Source: Pseudomonadota bacterium (GTDB lineage Bacteria; Pseudomonadota; Gammaproteobacteria; Enterobacterales; Succinivibrionaceae). From it: DNA of 5,914 bases. The position numbers and the translations under genes were made by a program. Positions within the stretch are counted from its first letter, which is position 1. Each line of letters starts with the position of its first letter. Of this stretch, positions 1 through 5,633 are shown piece by piece. The stretch lies in the NCBI GenBank assembly GCA_023460615.1, contig JAEWPL010000240.1, positions 1 to 5,914 of the forward strand, read 5' to 3'. The notes below the pieces were generated by a model, which worked only from the letters and a program-made list of their open reading frames with translations, searched no databases and was not told where the DNA came from.

Positions 1-429
1 TATTTAAGACATTGTTTAAATGATTTGCAGGTTATTGAATATAACAAGCAGCAAGAAGGTCGTGTTTTCTTTGGGGCTTACGTAGAAATTGAAGCTGAGG
101 ATGACGGCAAGCTTTTGCAGATCCGTATTGTAGGTTCTGATGAAATCTTTGGCAGATCAAATTGCGTCTCTGTCGATGCTCCAATGGCTAAAGCATTACT
201 TGGAAAAGCAGTCGACGATTGTGGTGAGGTGATTACCCCAAAAGGTAAACGTACTTGGTTTGTAAACAAAATCTCTTACACTAAGCCTGATTGGTTTGAA
301 GAGCAAAAGATCGTAGAAAATTCTTTAGCTGTTGAGGATGATGATGTTCAAGTAGAAGTTGAGCAGATGTCAGAAGATGAGCAAAAGAAGATTGAACAAG
401 AGTATTTAAAGACTTTAGTTCACGATTAG
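1..429 (+). CDS. greB: Transcription elongation factor GreB, C-terminal part (5' end outside window)
   Basis: GreB binds in the secondary channel of RNA polymerase and stimulates cleavage of the backtracked transcript, rescuing stalled complexes. The reading frame is open from base 1 with no stop, and its first residues (YLRHCLNDLQVIEY) align with the end of the GreB coiled coil, so the gene starts upstream; the TTG at 25 is not the real start. The C-terminal FKBP-like domain is easy to recognise: QQEGRVFFGAYVEIE, then GSDEIFGR and VDAPMAKALLGK, then TWFVNKISY. The DEIFGR and long-spaced QQEG signatures favour GreB over GreA. GreB normally ends soon after the equivalent of WFVNKISY. Here about 45 further residues follow, rich in Glu and Asp (for example VEDDDVQVEVEQ and SEDEQKKIEQE). 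The stop TAG at 427-429 overlaps the stop of the convergent gene. Identity is secure; the role of the tail is unknown. Confidence 0.95.
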   Translation, partial: YLRHCLNDLQVIEYNKQQEGRVFFGAYVEIEAEDDGKLLQIRIVGSDEIFGRSNCVSVDAPMAKALLGKAVDDCGEVITPKGKRTWFVNKISYTKPDWFEEQKIVENSLAVEDDDVQVEVEQMSEDEQKKIEQEYLKTLVHD

Positions 430-977
430 GATGTTGTGTCGATAAAATTACCATATACTGATCTTTGGGCACAACTACCATACTTTAAAGCTATGGTTTT
501 TGATTTGTAACCATTGCCCTTTTCTCTTTTTTGATCAGCATCTAAAGAATAATCGACACCACTTTTACCAAAAGCCCCTGACAGAGTAGCTCTTATCTCG
601 TCAATACTTGCAACTTTTGAGGACAAGCTTTTTGACGATAAACTAGAACTTGCCCCACTAGCACCACCTTGCTCTTTTGTTTTCTCAGCTTTTGCTTCAG
701 TAGTTTTTTCTTCTTTTTTATTCTTTATAGTTCCCTTTTGGGACAAATTCTTTTCCTGACTTACTTTTAAAATTGAGTCAGTTTGAATAAAAAGATTACT
801 GCTAGTTGGAACGTTAGCTGCAGTGTTTTGTGCTGCACCTTGGTTTTGAGAGGAAGCTGCGTTTTGATTGAGTTGAGGGATAGTTTCACGAGCCATACTA
901 TCTCTGCGGGCTTCAGCAGCTCCTTGCGGAAGTCCGATATTGACAACATTTGAGATAGTACTGTTTACAATATCCAT
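426..977 (-). CDS. Hypothetical low-complexity protein, possibly in the flagellar (sigma-28) regulon
   Basis: I do not recognise this 183-residue protein with confidence. The chosen start is the ATG at 977; an in-frame TTG at 989 adds only four residues. Neither has a clear Shine-Dalgarno sequence. There is no signal peptide or membrane segment. Residues 1-36 look conserved-like, with EARRDSMARETIP at 22-34. Residues 37-60 are Asn/Gln/Ala/Ser-rich, 85-102 are Lys/Glu-rich, 104-121 are Gly/Ser-rich and likely disordered, and 122-183 form a more ordered tail with a single Cys169. The EARRD...REtIP pattern recalls, from memory, the N-terminus of SprA-related putative metalloproteases found in gammaproteobacteria, but no HExxH motif is present, so this could at most be a remnant or relative. 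The upstream sigma-28-like promoter suggests a link to motility, which is inference. Its stop codon (428-426) overlaps the greB stop. Confidence 0.6.
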   Translation of the reverse strand: MDIVNSTISNVVNIGLPQGAAEARRDSMARETIPQLNQNAASSQNQGAAQNTAANVPTSSNLFIQTDSILKVSQEKNLSQKGTIKNKKEEKTTEAKAEKTKEQGGASGASSSLSSKSLSSKVASIDEIRATLSGAFGKSGVDYSLDADQKREKGNGYKSKTIALKYGSCAQRSVYGNFIDTTS

Positions 978-1018
978 AGAAAGTATCAAATTTTAGTTAA
1001 ACTACACCCTTACTTACT

Positions 1019-1046
1019 TTATCGGAAATTTTAAAGTGAAACTTTA
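1019..1046 (-). promoter_or_regulatory. Putative sigma-28 (FliA) promoter for the hypothetical gene
   Basis: Reading the minus strand, TAAAGTTT (1046-1039) is followed by a 12-base spacer and TCCGATAA (1026-1019). The FliA consensus is TAAAGTTT, 11 bases, GCCGATAA. The -35 element is a perfect match and the -10 element matches at 7 of 8 positions, but the spacer is one base longer than the consensus. The -10 element ends 41 bases before the ATG at 977, giving a leader of roughly 34 bases. The -35 box lies inside an AT-only inverted repeat (1028-1050). No experimental support is available from sequence alone. Confidence 0.5.
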
Positions 1047-1050
1047 AAAT
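1028..1050. repeat. AT-only inverted repeat, 9-base arms
   Basis: ATTTTAAAG (1028-1036) and CTTTAAAAT (1042-1050) are perfect reverse complements around a 5-base loop. The repeat lies between the 3' end of the bioH-like gene and the start of the hypothetical gene. It has little G or C and no good T-run after it on the minus strand, so it would be a poor terminator. Its right arm overlaps the -35 part of the sigma-28-like promoter, so it could equally be a binding site or a chance product of AT-rich DNA. Confidence 0.4.
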
Positions 1051-1074
1051 TAAATTTCGTTAATAATCAATAGG

Positions 1075-1866
1075 TTAATTAAAAATGAATAAATTTATAA
1101 TTTTTTTTAGCTCATCAGGTTCGGTATAAAATGGCATATGACCAGAGTTTTGAAGTACTGCGCACAGATGATATGGAGGGTTGATAATTTTATTAGCTAG
1201 AATGGATTTTACTAAGTGATCTTTTTGCCCGAAGATGTGCAAACAGGGGATTTTAATGGAATTAAATGCTTCTCTATGGTCAGAATAAGACATTTTATAT
1301 ATTCCATTTTGTAATACTTCAGTATCAATCTCACCCATCTTATCGTAGGCTTCCATAAGTTCGCATCCTTGCTCTTTAGTCAGTAATCCTGATTGAGTTT
1401 GCATTTTAAAGAACAATTTAATAGAACGATTATTTCTTTGTCCATCAAATAATCTTTGTGCTTTGACTACATATTTATAATCAATACCAGGCCAATTAGG
1501 ATCACAAGGAAATTTGGGGGTGCCACAGATGGATACAAACTTTGAGATCTTATGATCTTTATCATTAGCTATCGCTCTTATTGCTACTAAGGTACTTAAA
1601 GACCAGGATATTAGATAGCAATTATTAGGAATAGTATTGAGCAATAAATTTGCACTTTGTCTTGTAGAAATACTAAATTTACTAAGAGCTTTTGATTTAC
1701 CATAACCTGGCATATCTACAAGCATTATCTTAAAGTCTGGAAATAAGTTTGCCAAAGGCTTTAGAAAGTGATGATCACAAGCCCATCCAGGAGTAATAAC
1801 CAAGGGAATACCATTAGGATTGCCAAGATAGGTAACACCTAATTTTAGATCATCAGTTGAGTTCAT
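1075..1866 (-). CDS. bioH: BioH-like alpha/beta hydrolase (probable pimeloyl-ACP methyl ester esterase)
   Basis: BioH removes the methyl group from pimeloyl-ACP methyl ester, ending the disguised fatty-acid phase of biotin synthesis in the cytoplasm. The 263-residue protein is close to the usual length of about 256 and follows E. coli BioH along its length: GWACDHHFLKPL (27-38), LVDMPGYGKSK (49-59), the nucleophile region ISWSLS (86-91), the cap-side NWPGI (124-128), MQTQSG (155-160), FGQKDHLV (212-219) and SGHMPF (241-246). The expected triad is present as Ser89, Asp216 and His243. Two motifs are altered: the nucleophile elbow is SxSxS rather than GxSxG, and the oxyanion His-Gly is Pro-Gly (26-27). 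No other biotin gene is in the window. It is the last gene of the pdxJ-ribB cluster, 49 bases after ribB with a hairpin between, and has no clear Shine-Dalgarno sequence. A different ester substrate is possible. Confidence 0.78.
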   Translation of the reverse strand: MNSTDDLKLGVTYLGNPNGIPLVITPGWACDHHFLKPLANLFPDFKIMLVDMPGYGKSKALSKFSISTRQSANLLLNTIPNNCYLISWSLSTLVAIRAIANDKDHKISKFVSICGTPKFPCDPNWPGIDYKYVVKAQRLFDGQRNNRSIKLFFKMQTQSGLLTKEQGCELMEAYDKMGEIDTEVLQNGIYKMSYSDHREAFNSIKIPCLHIFGQKDHLVKSILANKIINPPYHLCAVLQNSGHMPFYTEPDELKKIINLFIFN

Positions 1867-1883
1867 AACGGTATTTAATAGAA

Positions 1884-1904
1884 GGCGCTACATAAAGCAG
1901 CGCC
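1884..1904 (-). terminator. Hairpin between ribB and the bioH-like gene (weak terminator or attenuator)
   Basis: On the minus strand GGCGCT (1904-1899) pairs with AGCGCC (1889-1884). One G-T and one C-G pair extend the stem to 8 pairs around a TTTAT loop. The stem is GC-rich in AT-rich surroundings. What follows is TTCTATTAAAT rather than an unbroken T-run, so termination would be partial at best. It could reduce expression of the bioH-like gene relative to ribB or protect the pdxJ-ribB messenger from 3' decay. Confidence 0.5.
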
Positions 1905-1915
1905 ATTTTGAAGGA

Positions 1916-2566
1916 TTAAACGCCTTTAGCTTTTCTATAAGCAATTAAATCTTCGATTGAAAGGCAGGTTAGATCGTGCAGCATAGCAAATTGAGTTACG
2001 CGAGGTAATTTTGCCATTAAGCCATCAGGAGCACATAGCTCACATAGGATACCAGCTGGTTGTAGTCCTGCTAGTCTTGCTAGATCTACAGAAGCTTCAG
2101 TATGACCATCACGCTCTAAAACGCCACCGTCTTTTGCAACTAGAGGAAACATATGACCTGGAGATGCTAGATCTGAAGGTTTGCCATTTGGATTGATAAC
2201 AGCTTTAATTGCTTTAACTCTATCAGGAGCGCTTACACCGGTAGTAACACCGTGCGCTGCATCAATTGAAATAGTAAATGCAGTTCCATAAACAGATGTG
2301 TTATGCTCAACCATCATAGGAAGTTGCATCTTTTGAGCTTGTTCTTTGGAAATGCATACGCATACGATACCGGAACACTCACGGATCATGAAAGCCATTT
2401 GCTCATCAGTTACAGTTTCTGCTGCGTAAATCAAATCGCCTTCATTTTCACGGTTTTCATTGTCTACAACTAAAACACCGCGACCTTTCTTTAGAGCCTC
2501 GATAGCAGCTTCTACACGTTCAATTGATGTATCGCCAAATGGTTCTAATAAGTTTTTAAAGCTCAT
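1916..2566 (-). CDS. ribB: 3,4-dihydroxy-2-butanone 4-phosphate synthase
   Basis: RibB converts D-ribulose 5-phosphate to 3,4-dihydroxy-2-butanone 4-phosphate and formate, supplying the four-carbon unit of the riboflavin xylene ring. The 216-residue protein matches the single-domain E. coli enzyme (217) almost end to end, with no fused GTP cyclohydrolase II domain. Visible signatures are the acidic loop DNENRENEGD (35-44), NTSVYGTAFT (89-98), GVTTGVSAPDR (106-116), KPSDL..PGHMFPL (129-142), GGVLERDGHTEASVDL (147-162) and GILCEL (172-177). By alignment Glu40 and His155 are the magnesium ligands. The start is supported by AGAGGA at 2576-2571. It lies 17 bases after pdxJ, so the two are almost certainly co-transcribed. 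In many gammaproteobacteria ribB has its own FMN riboswitch; the short gap here leaves no room for one directly upstream. Confidence 0.97.
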   Translation of the reverse strand: MSFKNLLEPFGDTSIERVEAAIEALKKGRGVLVVDNENRENEGDLIYAAETVTDEQMAFMIRECSGIVCVCISKEQAQKMQLPMMVEHNTSVYGTAFTISIDAAHGVTTGVSAPDRVKAIKAVINPNGKPSDLASPGHMFPLVAKDGGVLERDGHTEASVDLARLAGLQPAGILCELCAPDGLMAKLPRVTQFAMLHDLTCLSIEDLIAYRKAKGV

Positions 2567-2583
2567 TGTTTCCTCTATATAAA

Positions 2584-3321
2584 TTAAGAATTATTTCTTG
2601 CATCAACCATAATTGCTTTAAGAGTTTTTACAGCTTCAGTAAGACCTGTAAAGATAGCTCTTGCAATAATGCTATGGCCAATATTAAGCTCGTTCATTTG
2701 TGGAATTCTAGCTATTGCTGCAACGTTTTGGTAGTTCAAGCCATGACCTGAATTTACACCAAGACCGATACTATCAGCATAGGCTGCCATAGAAGTTAGA
2801 ATTTGTAATTCCTTTTCTTGCTCTTGAGGATTGGTTGCATTAGCGTAACGACCTGTGTGGAATTCAACAAATGGTGCACCAACCTTTTTAGCGGCATCAA
2901 TTTGTTCTTTTACAGGATCAATAAACAAAGAGCAAACAGTTCCTACTTTATCTAATTCATTAACAGCTTTTTCAATTTTAGCCATGTTAGAAATTACATC
3001 TAATCCGCCTTCAGTAGTTACTTCCTCTCTTCTTTCAGGAACGAAACAAGCTTTCTGAGGAGCAACTGCTTTAGCAATAGCTAAAATGTCATCAGTTACA
3101 GCCATCTCTAAGTTTAAGGAGGTCTTGACGGTTTCACGAATAATACGCACATCTCTATCAGTGATGTGGCGACGATCCTCACGCAAATGAGTGGTAATAC
3201 TATCTGCACCAGCTAATTCTGCAATAGCAGCAGCGGTAACAGGATCTGGATAATCAGTGCCACGTGCATTTCTTACAGTAGCAACATGATCGATGTTTAC
3301 ACCAAGATATATAGGCTTCAT
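2584..3321 (-). CDS. pdxJ: Pyridoxine 5'-phosphate synthase
   Basis: PdxJ condenses 3-amino-2-oxopropyl phosphate with 1-deoxy-D-xylulose 5-phosphate to form pyridoxine 5'-phosphate, closing the ring in the DXP-dependent vitamin B6 pathway. From the ATG at 3321 the protein has 245 residues (E. coli 243), and catalytic residues fall at the same numbers as in E. coli: Asp11-His12, His45 and Arg47 in HLREDRRHITDRD, Glu72 in NLEMAV, and His193 in NSGHGL. TTEGGLDV (102-109) and ELNIGHSII are also typical. A start at 3354 would add 11 residues unlike the family. It would also place a TATAAT hexamer two bases before the start codon, so 3321, preceded by AAGGA (3330-3326), is preferred. It leads the cluster with ribB and the bioH-like gene, and is divergent from the ribokinase gene. 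Confidence 0.97.
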   Translation of the reverse strand: MKPIYLGVNIDHVATVRNARGTDYPDPVTAAAIAELAGADSITTHLREDRRHITDRDVRIIRETVKTSLNLEMAVTDDILAIAKAVAPQKACFVPERREEVTTEGGLDVISNMAKIEKAVNELDKVGTVCSLFIDPVKEQIDAAKKVGAPFVEFHTGRYANATNPQEQEKELQILTSMAAYADSIGLGVNSGHGLNYQNVAAIARIPQMNELNIGHSIIARAIFTGLTEAVKTLKAIMVDARNNS

Positions 3322-3355
3322 AATTTCCTTACATTCCTTAACAACAATTAGCATT

Positions 3356-3361
3356 ATTATA
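3356..3361 (-). promoter_or_regulatory. Probable -10 element of the pdxJ promoter
   Basis: A perfect TATAAT reads on the minus strand at 3361-3356. Transcription would start near 3349, giving a leader of about 28 bases before the ATG at 3321 and supporting that start. No convincing -35 hexamer is found at 16-18 bases: the DNA there is a T-run. A TTGCAC lies at 3377-3372, which is too close. An activator or an upstream AT-rich element may compensate. Confidence 0.5.
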
Positions 3362-3363
3362 AC

Positions 3364-3377
3364 TTGATCTAGTGCAA
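3364..3377 (+). promoter_or_regulatory. Possible FNR/CRP-family operator in the divergent region
   Basis: TTGATCTAGTGCAA has the form TTGxxCTAGxxCAA, an interrupted palindrome. On the minus strand it reads TTGCACTAGATCAA and matches 8 of the 10 defined positions of the FNR consensus TTGAT-4-ATCAA. Its centre (3370.5) lies about 42 bases before the start predicted from the TATAAT at 3401-3406, the position of a class II FNR site. It also sits immediately upstream of the pdxJ -10 element. AT-rich DNA gives such matches by chance, so this is tentative. Confidence 0.25.
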
Positions 3378-3400
3378 AAAAATTTAATTTTAATTGATTT

Positions 3401-3406
3401 TATAAT
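3401..3406 (+). promoter_or_regulatory. Probable -10 element of the ribokinase gene promoter
   Basis: A perfect TATAAT on the plus strand lies about 65 bases before the ribokinase ATG; the predicted start near 3413 leaves a leader of about 59 bases. There is no good -35 hexamer at the expected distance (AAAAAT-like), which is compatible with dependence on an activator. The leader carries an imperfect palindrome, CTAGATTTCTAG (3438-3449), of unknown meaning. Confidence 0.4.
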
Positions 3407-3471
3407 TTTTCTCTTATTAAATAATTTGGTAATAATTCTAGATTTCTAGCAAATTTCTTTATGAGGTAAAA

Positions 3472-4410
3472 ATGACAAAAATCTTAAATTACGGATCTCT
3501 GAATATTGATTATGTTTATGATATTCCTCATTTTGTCAAAGCAGGCGAAACTTTAATGTCAACTAATAGACAGATTTTTGCTGGAGGAAAAGGTCTTAAT
3601 CAATCAGTTGCTTTAGCTAGAGCTGGTGGCGAGGTTTATCATTTTGGCGCTGTAGGTGAAAAAGACTCAGAGATTTTAACATCTGTGTTAAAAGAAAATC
3701 ATATCAATTCAGACTTCTTATTAAAAAGAGCTGAATCTAGCGGTCACACCATCATTCAAGTAGATGAAAGTGGACAAAACTGCATACTTTTATATGGCGG
3801 CGCAAATCAATCTATCACAGTAGAGGAAATTGACAAGGTTTTAGCCAATTTTGAGGCTGGTGATTACTTAGTACTTCAAAATGAAACTAATAACATTGAG
3901 TATGTTATCAATAAAGCTAAAGAAAAAGGTTTAGTAATCTGCTTTAATGTTTCACCATTTAATGACTCAATTAAGCAATTACCACTTAAAAAGTGCGACT
4001 TTTTAATTGTAAATGAGATTGAAGGTGCAGCCTTAGTGAATATGGATGAAGCTACAGATCCTTATTGTTTACTAGAGGCTTTAGCTTTAGAGTTTCCTGA
4101 TTCCTCCTTTGTATTGACCTTAGGCTCTAGGGGATCAATTCTTAAATTAAAAGGTCAAGATAGCATTAGTTGTAAGTCCTTTAAGGTAGAAACTGTTGAT
4201 ACTACTGCAGCAGGTGATACTTATTTAGGATACTTAATTACCAATTTATCTAGTGGAATGAATCCTGCTTTAGCTATTAAGTGTGCAACAGCTGCTTCAG
4301 CTTTAGCTGTGCAAACTAAAGGCGCAACCCCATCAATTCCAAAAGCAAATGCAGTGTTAGACTTCATAAAGAAATCTAAAGCAAATGTATTAGTAGAAAG
4401 TCTTGAGTAA
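3472..4410 (+). CDS. Ribokinase-like PfkB-family sugar kinase
   Basis: PfkB-family kinases transfer phosphate from ATP to a sugar or nucleoside hydroxyl; ribokinase makes D-ribose 5-phosphate in the cytoplasm. The 312-residue length is typical (E. coli RbsK 309). The N-terminal signature is GSLNIDYVYDIP (8-19) followed by GET (25-27) and AGGKGLNQSVALARAGG (37-53). NEIE (181-184) matches the NxxE motif, LTLGSRGSI (216-224) follows, and VDTTAAGDTYLGYLIT (242-257) is the anion-hole/catalytic motif with Asp249 as base. KGATPSIP (283-290) near the end is close to KGAQPSVP of E. coli RbsK. The NPAP segment of RbsK is NVSP here. The start has GAGG at 3463-3466, five bases before the ATG. No ribose transporter, RbsD or LacI-type regulator is adjacent, so deoxyribose or a nucleoside is also possible. 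Transcription ends at the hairpin at 4439-4462. Confidence 0.88.
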   Translation: MTKILNYGSLNIDYVYDIPHFVKAGETLMSTNRQIFAGGKGLNQSVALARAGGEVYHFGAVGEKDSEILTSVLKENHINSDFLLKRAESSGHTIIQVDESGQNCILLYGGANQSITVEEIDKVLANFEAGDYLVLQNETNNIEYVINKAKEKGLVICFNVSPFNDSIKQLPLKKCDFLIVNEIEGAALVNMDEATDPYCLLEALALEFPDSSFVLTLGSRGSILKLKGQDSISCKSFKVETVDTTAAGDTYLGYLITNLSSGMNPALAIKCATAASALAVQTKGATPSIPKANAVLDFIKKSKANVLVESLE

Positions 4411-4438
4411 GGTTAATAATCCTTAATTTTGATGTGTT

Positions 4439-4462
4439 AAAAAGGCGGTTTAAACCGCCTTT
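4439..4462. terminator. Bidirectional intrinsic terminator between the kinase and MFS genes
   Basis: Bases 4441-4462 form a perfect 22-base palindrome with arms AAAGGCGG and CCGCCTTT around TTTAAA. On the minus strand the hairpin is followed by TTTTT (4443-4439), a classic intrinsic terminator for the MFS gene. On the plus strand it is preceded by five A and followed by only three T before ACAG, so it should also stop the kinase transcript, less strongly. The MFS stop codon TAA lies in the loop, so one arm of the stem encodes the last residues of the transporter. Confidence 0.9.
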
Positions 4463-5628
4463 ACAGTATTTACTTTGAGTACAGTTAAAATAGCCAAAAT
4501 TAAGCTTGGGAAGATAAAGATACTCAAAGCTTCATGCAAACCTACAAAGTCAGCTAATATTCCTATAAACACTGACAAGATATAACCTATACCAAAGGTA
4601 AAGCCTAACATCATGGAGGTTGCAAAAGAGTCTGCATGAGGTAACAATCTTTGGGCTAAAACAATAGCTACTGGAGTTGATCCATATAAACCAAAGCCTG
4701 CTGTAAAGATGCAGATAAAGCTTAAGATTGAGTCGTCGGCTTTAATTAAGAACACAATCATCATAGCAATGGTTAGCACGTAAGATAAGATGATAAGTGT
4801 TTTCATTCTAAAGCGATGAGCTATAAGTCCTATTACAAGTCCACCTACTGCAGTACCAATTAGCATAGTCATTAAAATTGCTGAAGCACTGACTGAAGAT
4901 ATGCCTCTTGAAGTAAATAAAAGAGGAATATAAATCACTAAAGCACAATAGCAAACTGATCTTAGACCTATAGAAGCTACAAGATATAAAAAGGACTTGT
5001 TGTGAAAAATAATCTTTAAGTTTAAGGTTTCACTTGGTTTTGGTTGCCAAGTTTTAACATGTAATCTTCTGATTACTACCATTACAGTAGTTAAGATTGG
5101 GATGATAGCTAAATAGGCAAGCTGTTCTACCTCAAAAACTTCAAGATATAAAGCCGTGATAAAAGGTGCTATAGCAAAGCCTACATTACCACCTACAATA
5201 AAGATACTTGTAGAAAGCACCCCTTTGTCTTTAGGACTTATGTGAGGAATAATGCCACCTGCTATAGGGTGAAAGCCTGAAGAGCATAGACCTGATAAAA
5301 AGATAATTATGACTAAAACTACAGGACTATCAGTAAGCCCTACACAAGAGGCTAGTACCCCTGAGGTTAAAATTGATAGTGGCAAGATGAAACCTAGGTT
5401 TTTCTTATCTGCATATAATCCAATAGGAGCTTGCAAAAAAGAAGCTGTTACTTGGAAAATCATGTATAAAAGGCCACATTGCGAATATGAAAAACCATAC
5501 TTTAGGGCAAAAATTGGCAACAGTACAGGTAGTATGTTGCAGTAAAAATCACCACAAAAGTGAGCAAAACTTGCTAAGGCTACATTAAAGTAGCCTACTT
5601 TTGGTCCTATTTTTAGATTAGCTTCCAT
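4450..5628 (-). CDS. MFS transporter of the Fsr (fosmidomycin resistance) type
   Basis: This 392-residue inner-membrane protein has about 12 hydrophobic segments in two halves separated by a basic, polar stretch (about 187-211), as in 12-helix major facilitator proteins driven by proton exchange. Several features match E. coli Fsr: the N-terminal HFCGDFYCNILPVLLPIF (23-40) resembles its SHLLND..ILAIYPLL, the loop motif is GLYADKK (70-76), FHP (119-121) is followed by LSTSIFIVGGNVG (138-150), and AIVLAQRLLPHADSFATSMMLGFTFGIG spans 321-348. Fsr exports fosmidomycin, but the substrate cannot be deduced, and relatives in this group include other drug exporters. The ATG lies 5 bases after the hslO stop and has no clear Shine-Dalgarno sequence, suggesting coupled translation. 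The stop codon sits inside the shared terminator. Confidence is high for MFS, moderate for the Fsr subgroup. Confidence 0.85.
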   Translation of the reverse strand: MEANLKIGPKVGYFNVALASFAHFCGDFYCNILPVLLPIFALKYGFSYSQCGLLYMIFQVTASFLQAPIGLYADKKNLGFILPLSILTSGVLASCVGLTDSPVVLVIIIFLSGLCSSGFHPIAGGIIPHISPKDKGVLSTSIFIVGGNVGFAIAPFITALYLEVFEVEQLAYLAIIPILTTVMVVIRRLHVKTWQPKPSETLNLKIIFHNKSFLYLVASIGLRSVCYCALVIYIPLLFTSRGISSVSASAILMTMLIGTAVGGLVIGLIAHRFRMKTLIILSYVLTIAMMIVFLIKADDSILSFICIFTAGFGLYGSTPVAIVLAQRLLPHADSFATSMMLGFTFGIGYILSVFIGILADFVGLHEALSIFIFPSLILAILTVLKVNTVKAV

Positions 5629-5633
5629 AATTA

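Noticed and set aside
978..989. TTG start at 989 for the unknown gene
   Set aside because: The ATG at 977 is the stronger start codon, and neither has a ribosome binding site, so nothing favours the TTG.
1028..1050. AT-only inverted repeat as an intrinsic terminator of the bioH-like gene
   Set aside because: The stem has a single G-C pair and there is no T-run directly after it on the minus strand; it is listed only as a repeat.
2011..2196. Plus-strand ORF of 61 codons inside ribB, and similar ORFs opposite pdxJ, greB and the MFS gene
   Set aside because: They lie antisense to strongly conserved genes, show no family likeness and have no ribosome binding site; they are shadows of the real frames.
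2567..2583. FMN riboswitch upstream of ribB
   Set aside because: Only 17 bases separate ribB from pdxJ, and the pdxJ leader (about 28 bases) is also far too short for the roughly 140-base FMN element.
3322..3354. Longer start for PdxJ at 3354 adding 11 residues
   Set aside because: The added residues are absent from the family, and the TATAAT at 3361-3356 would put the transcription start inside them. The ATG at 3321 has AAGGA upstream and restores E. coli residue numbering.
3438..3449. Palindrome CTAGATTTCTAG in the kinase leader as an operator
   Set aside because: Short, AT-rich and imperfect in its flanks; a chance occurrence is as likely as a binding site.
3461..3469. Two-codon ORF (ATG AGG TAA) just before the ribokinase start
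   Set aside because: It contains the ribosome binding site of the kinase gene itself and is most simply explained by that.
4408..4425. TAAGG/CCTTA hairpin overlapping the kinase stop codon as a terminator
   Set aside because: Only five pairs around an 8-base loop; the perfect palindrome about 15 bases downstream is a far better terminator.
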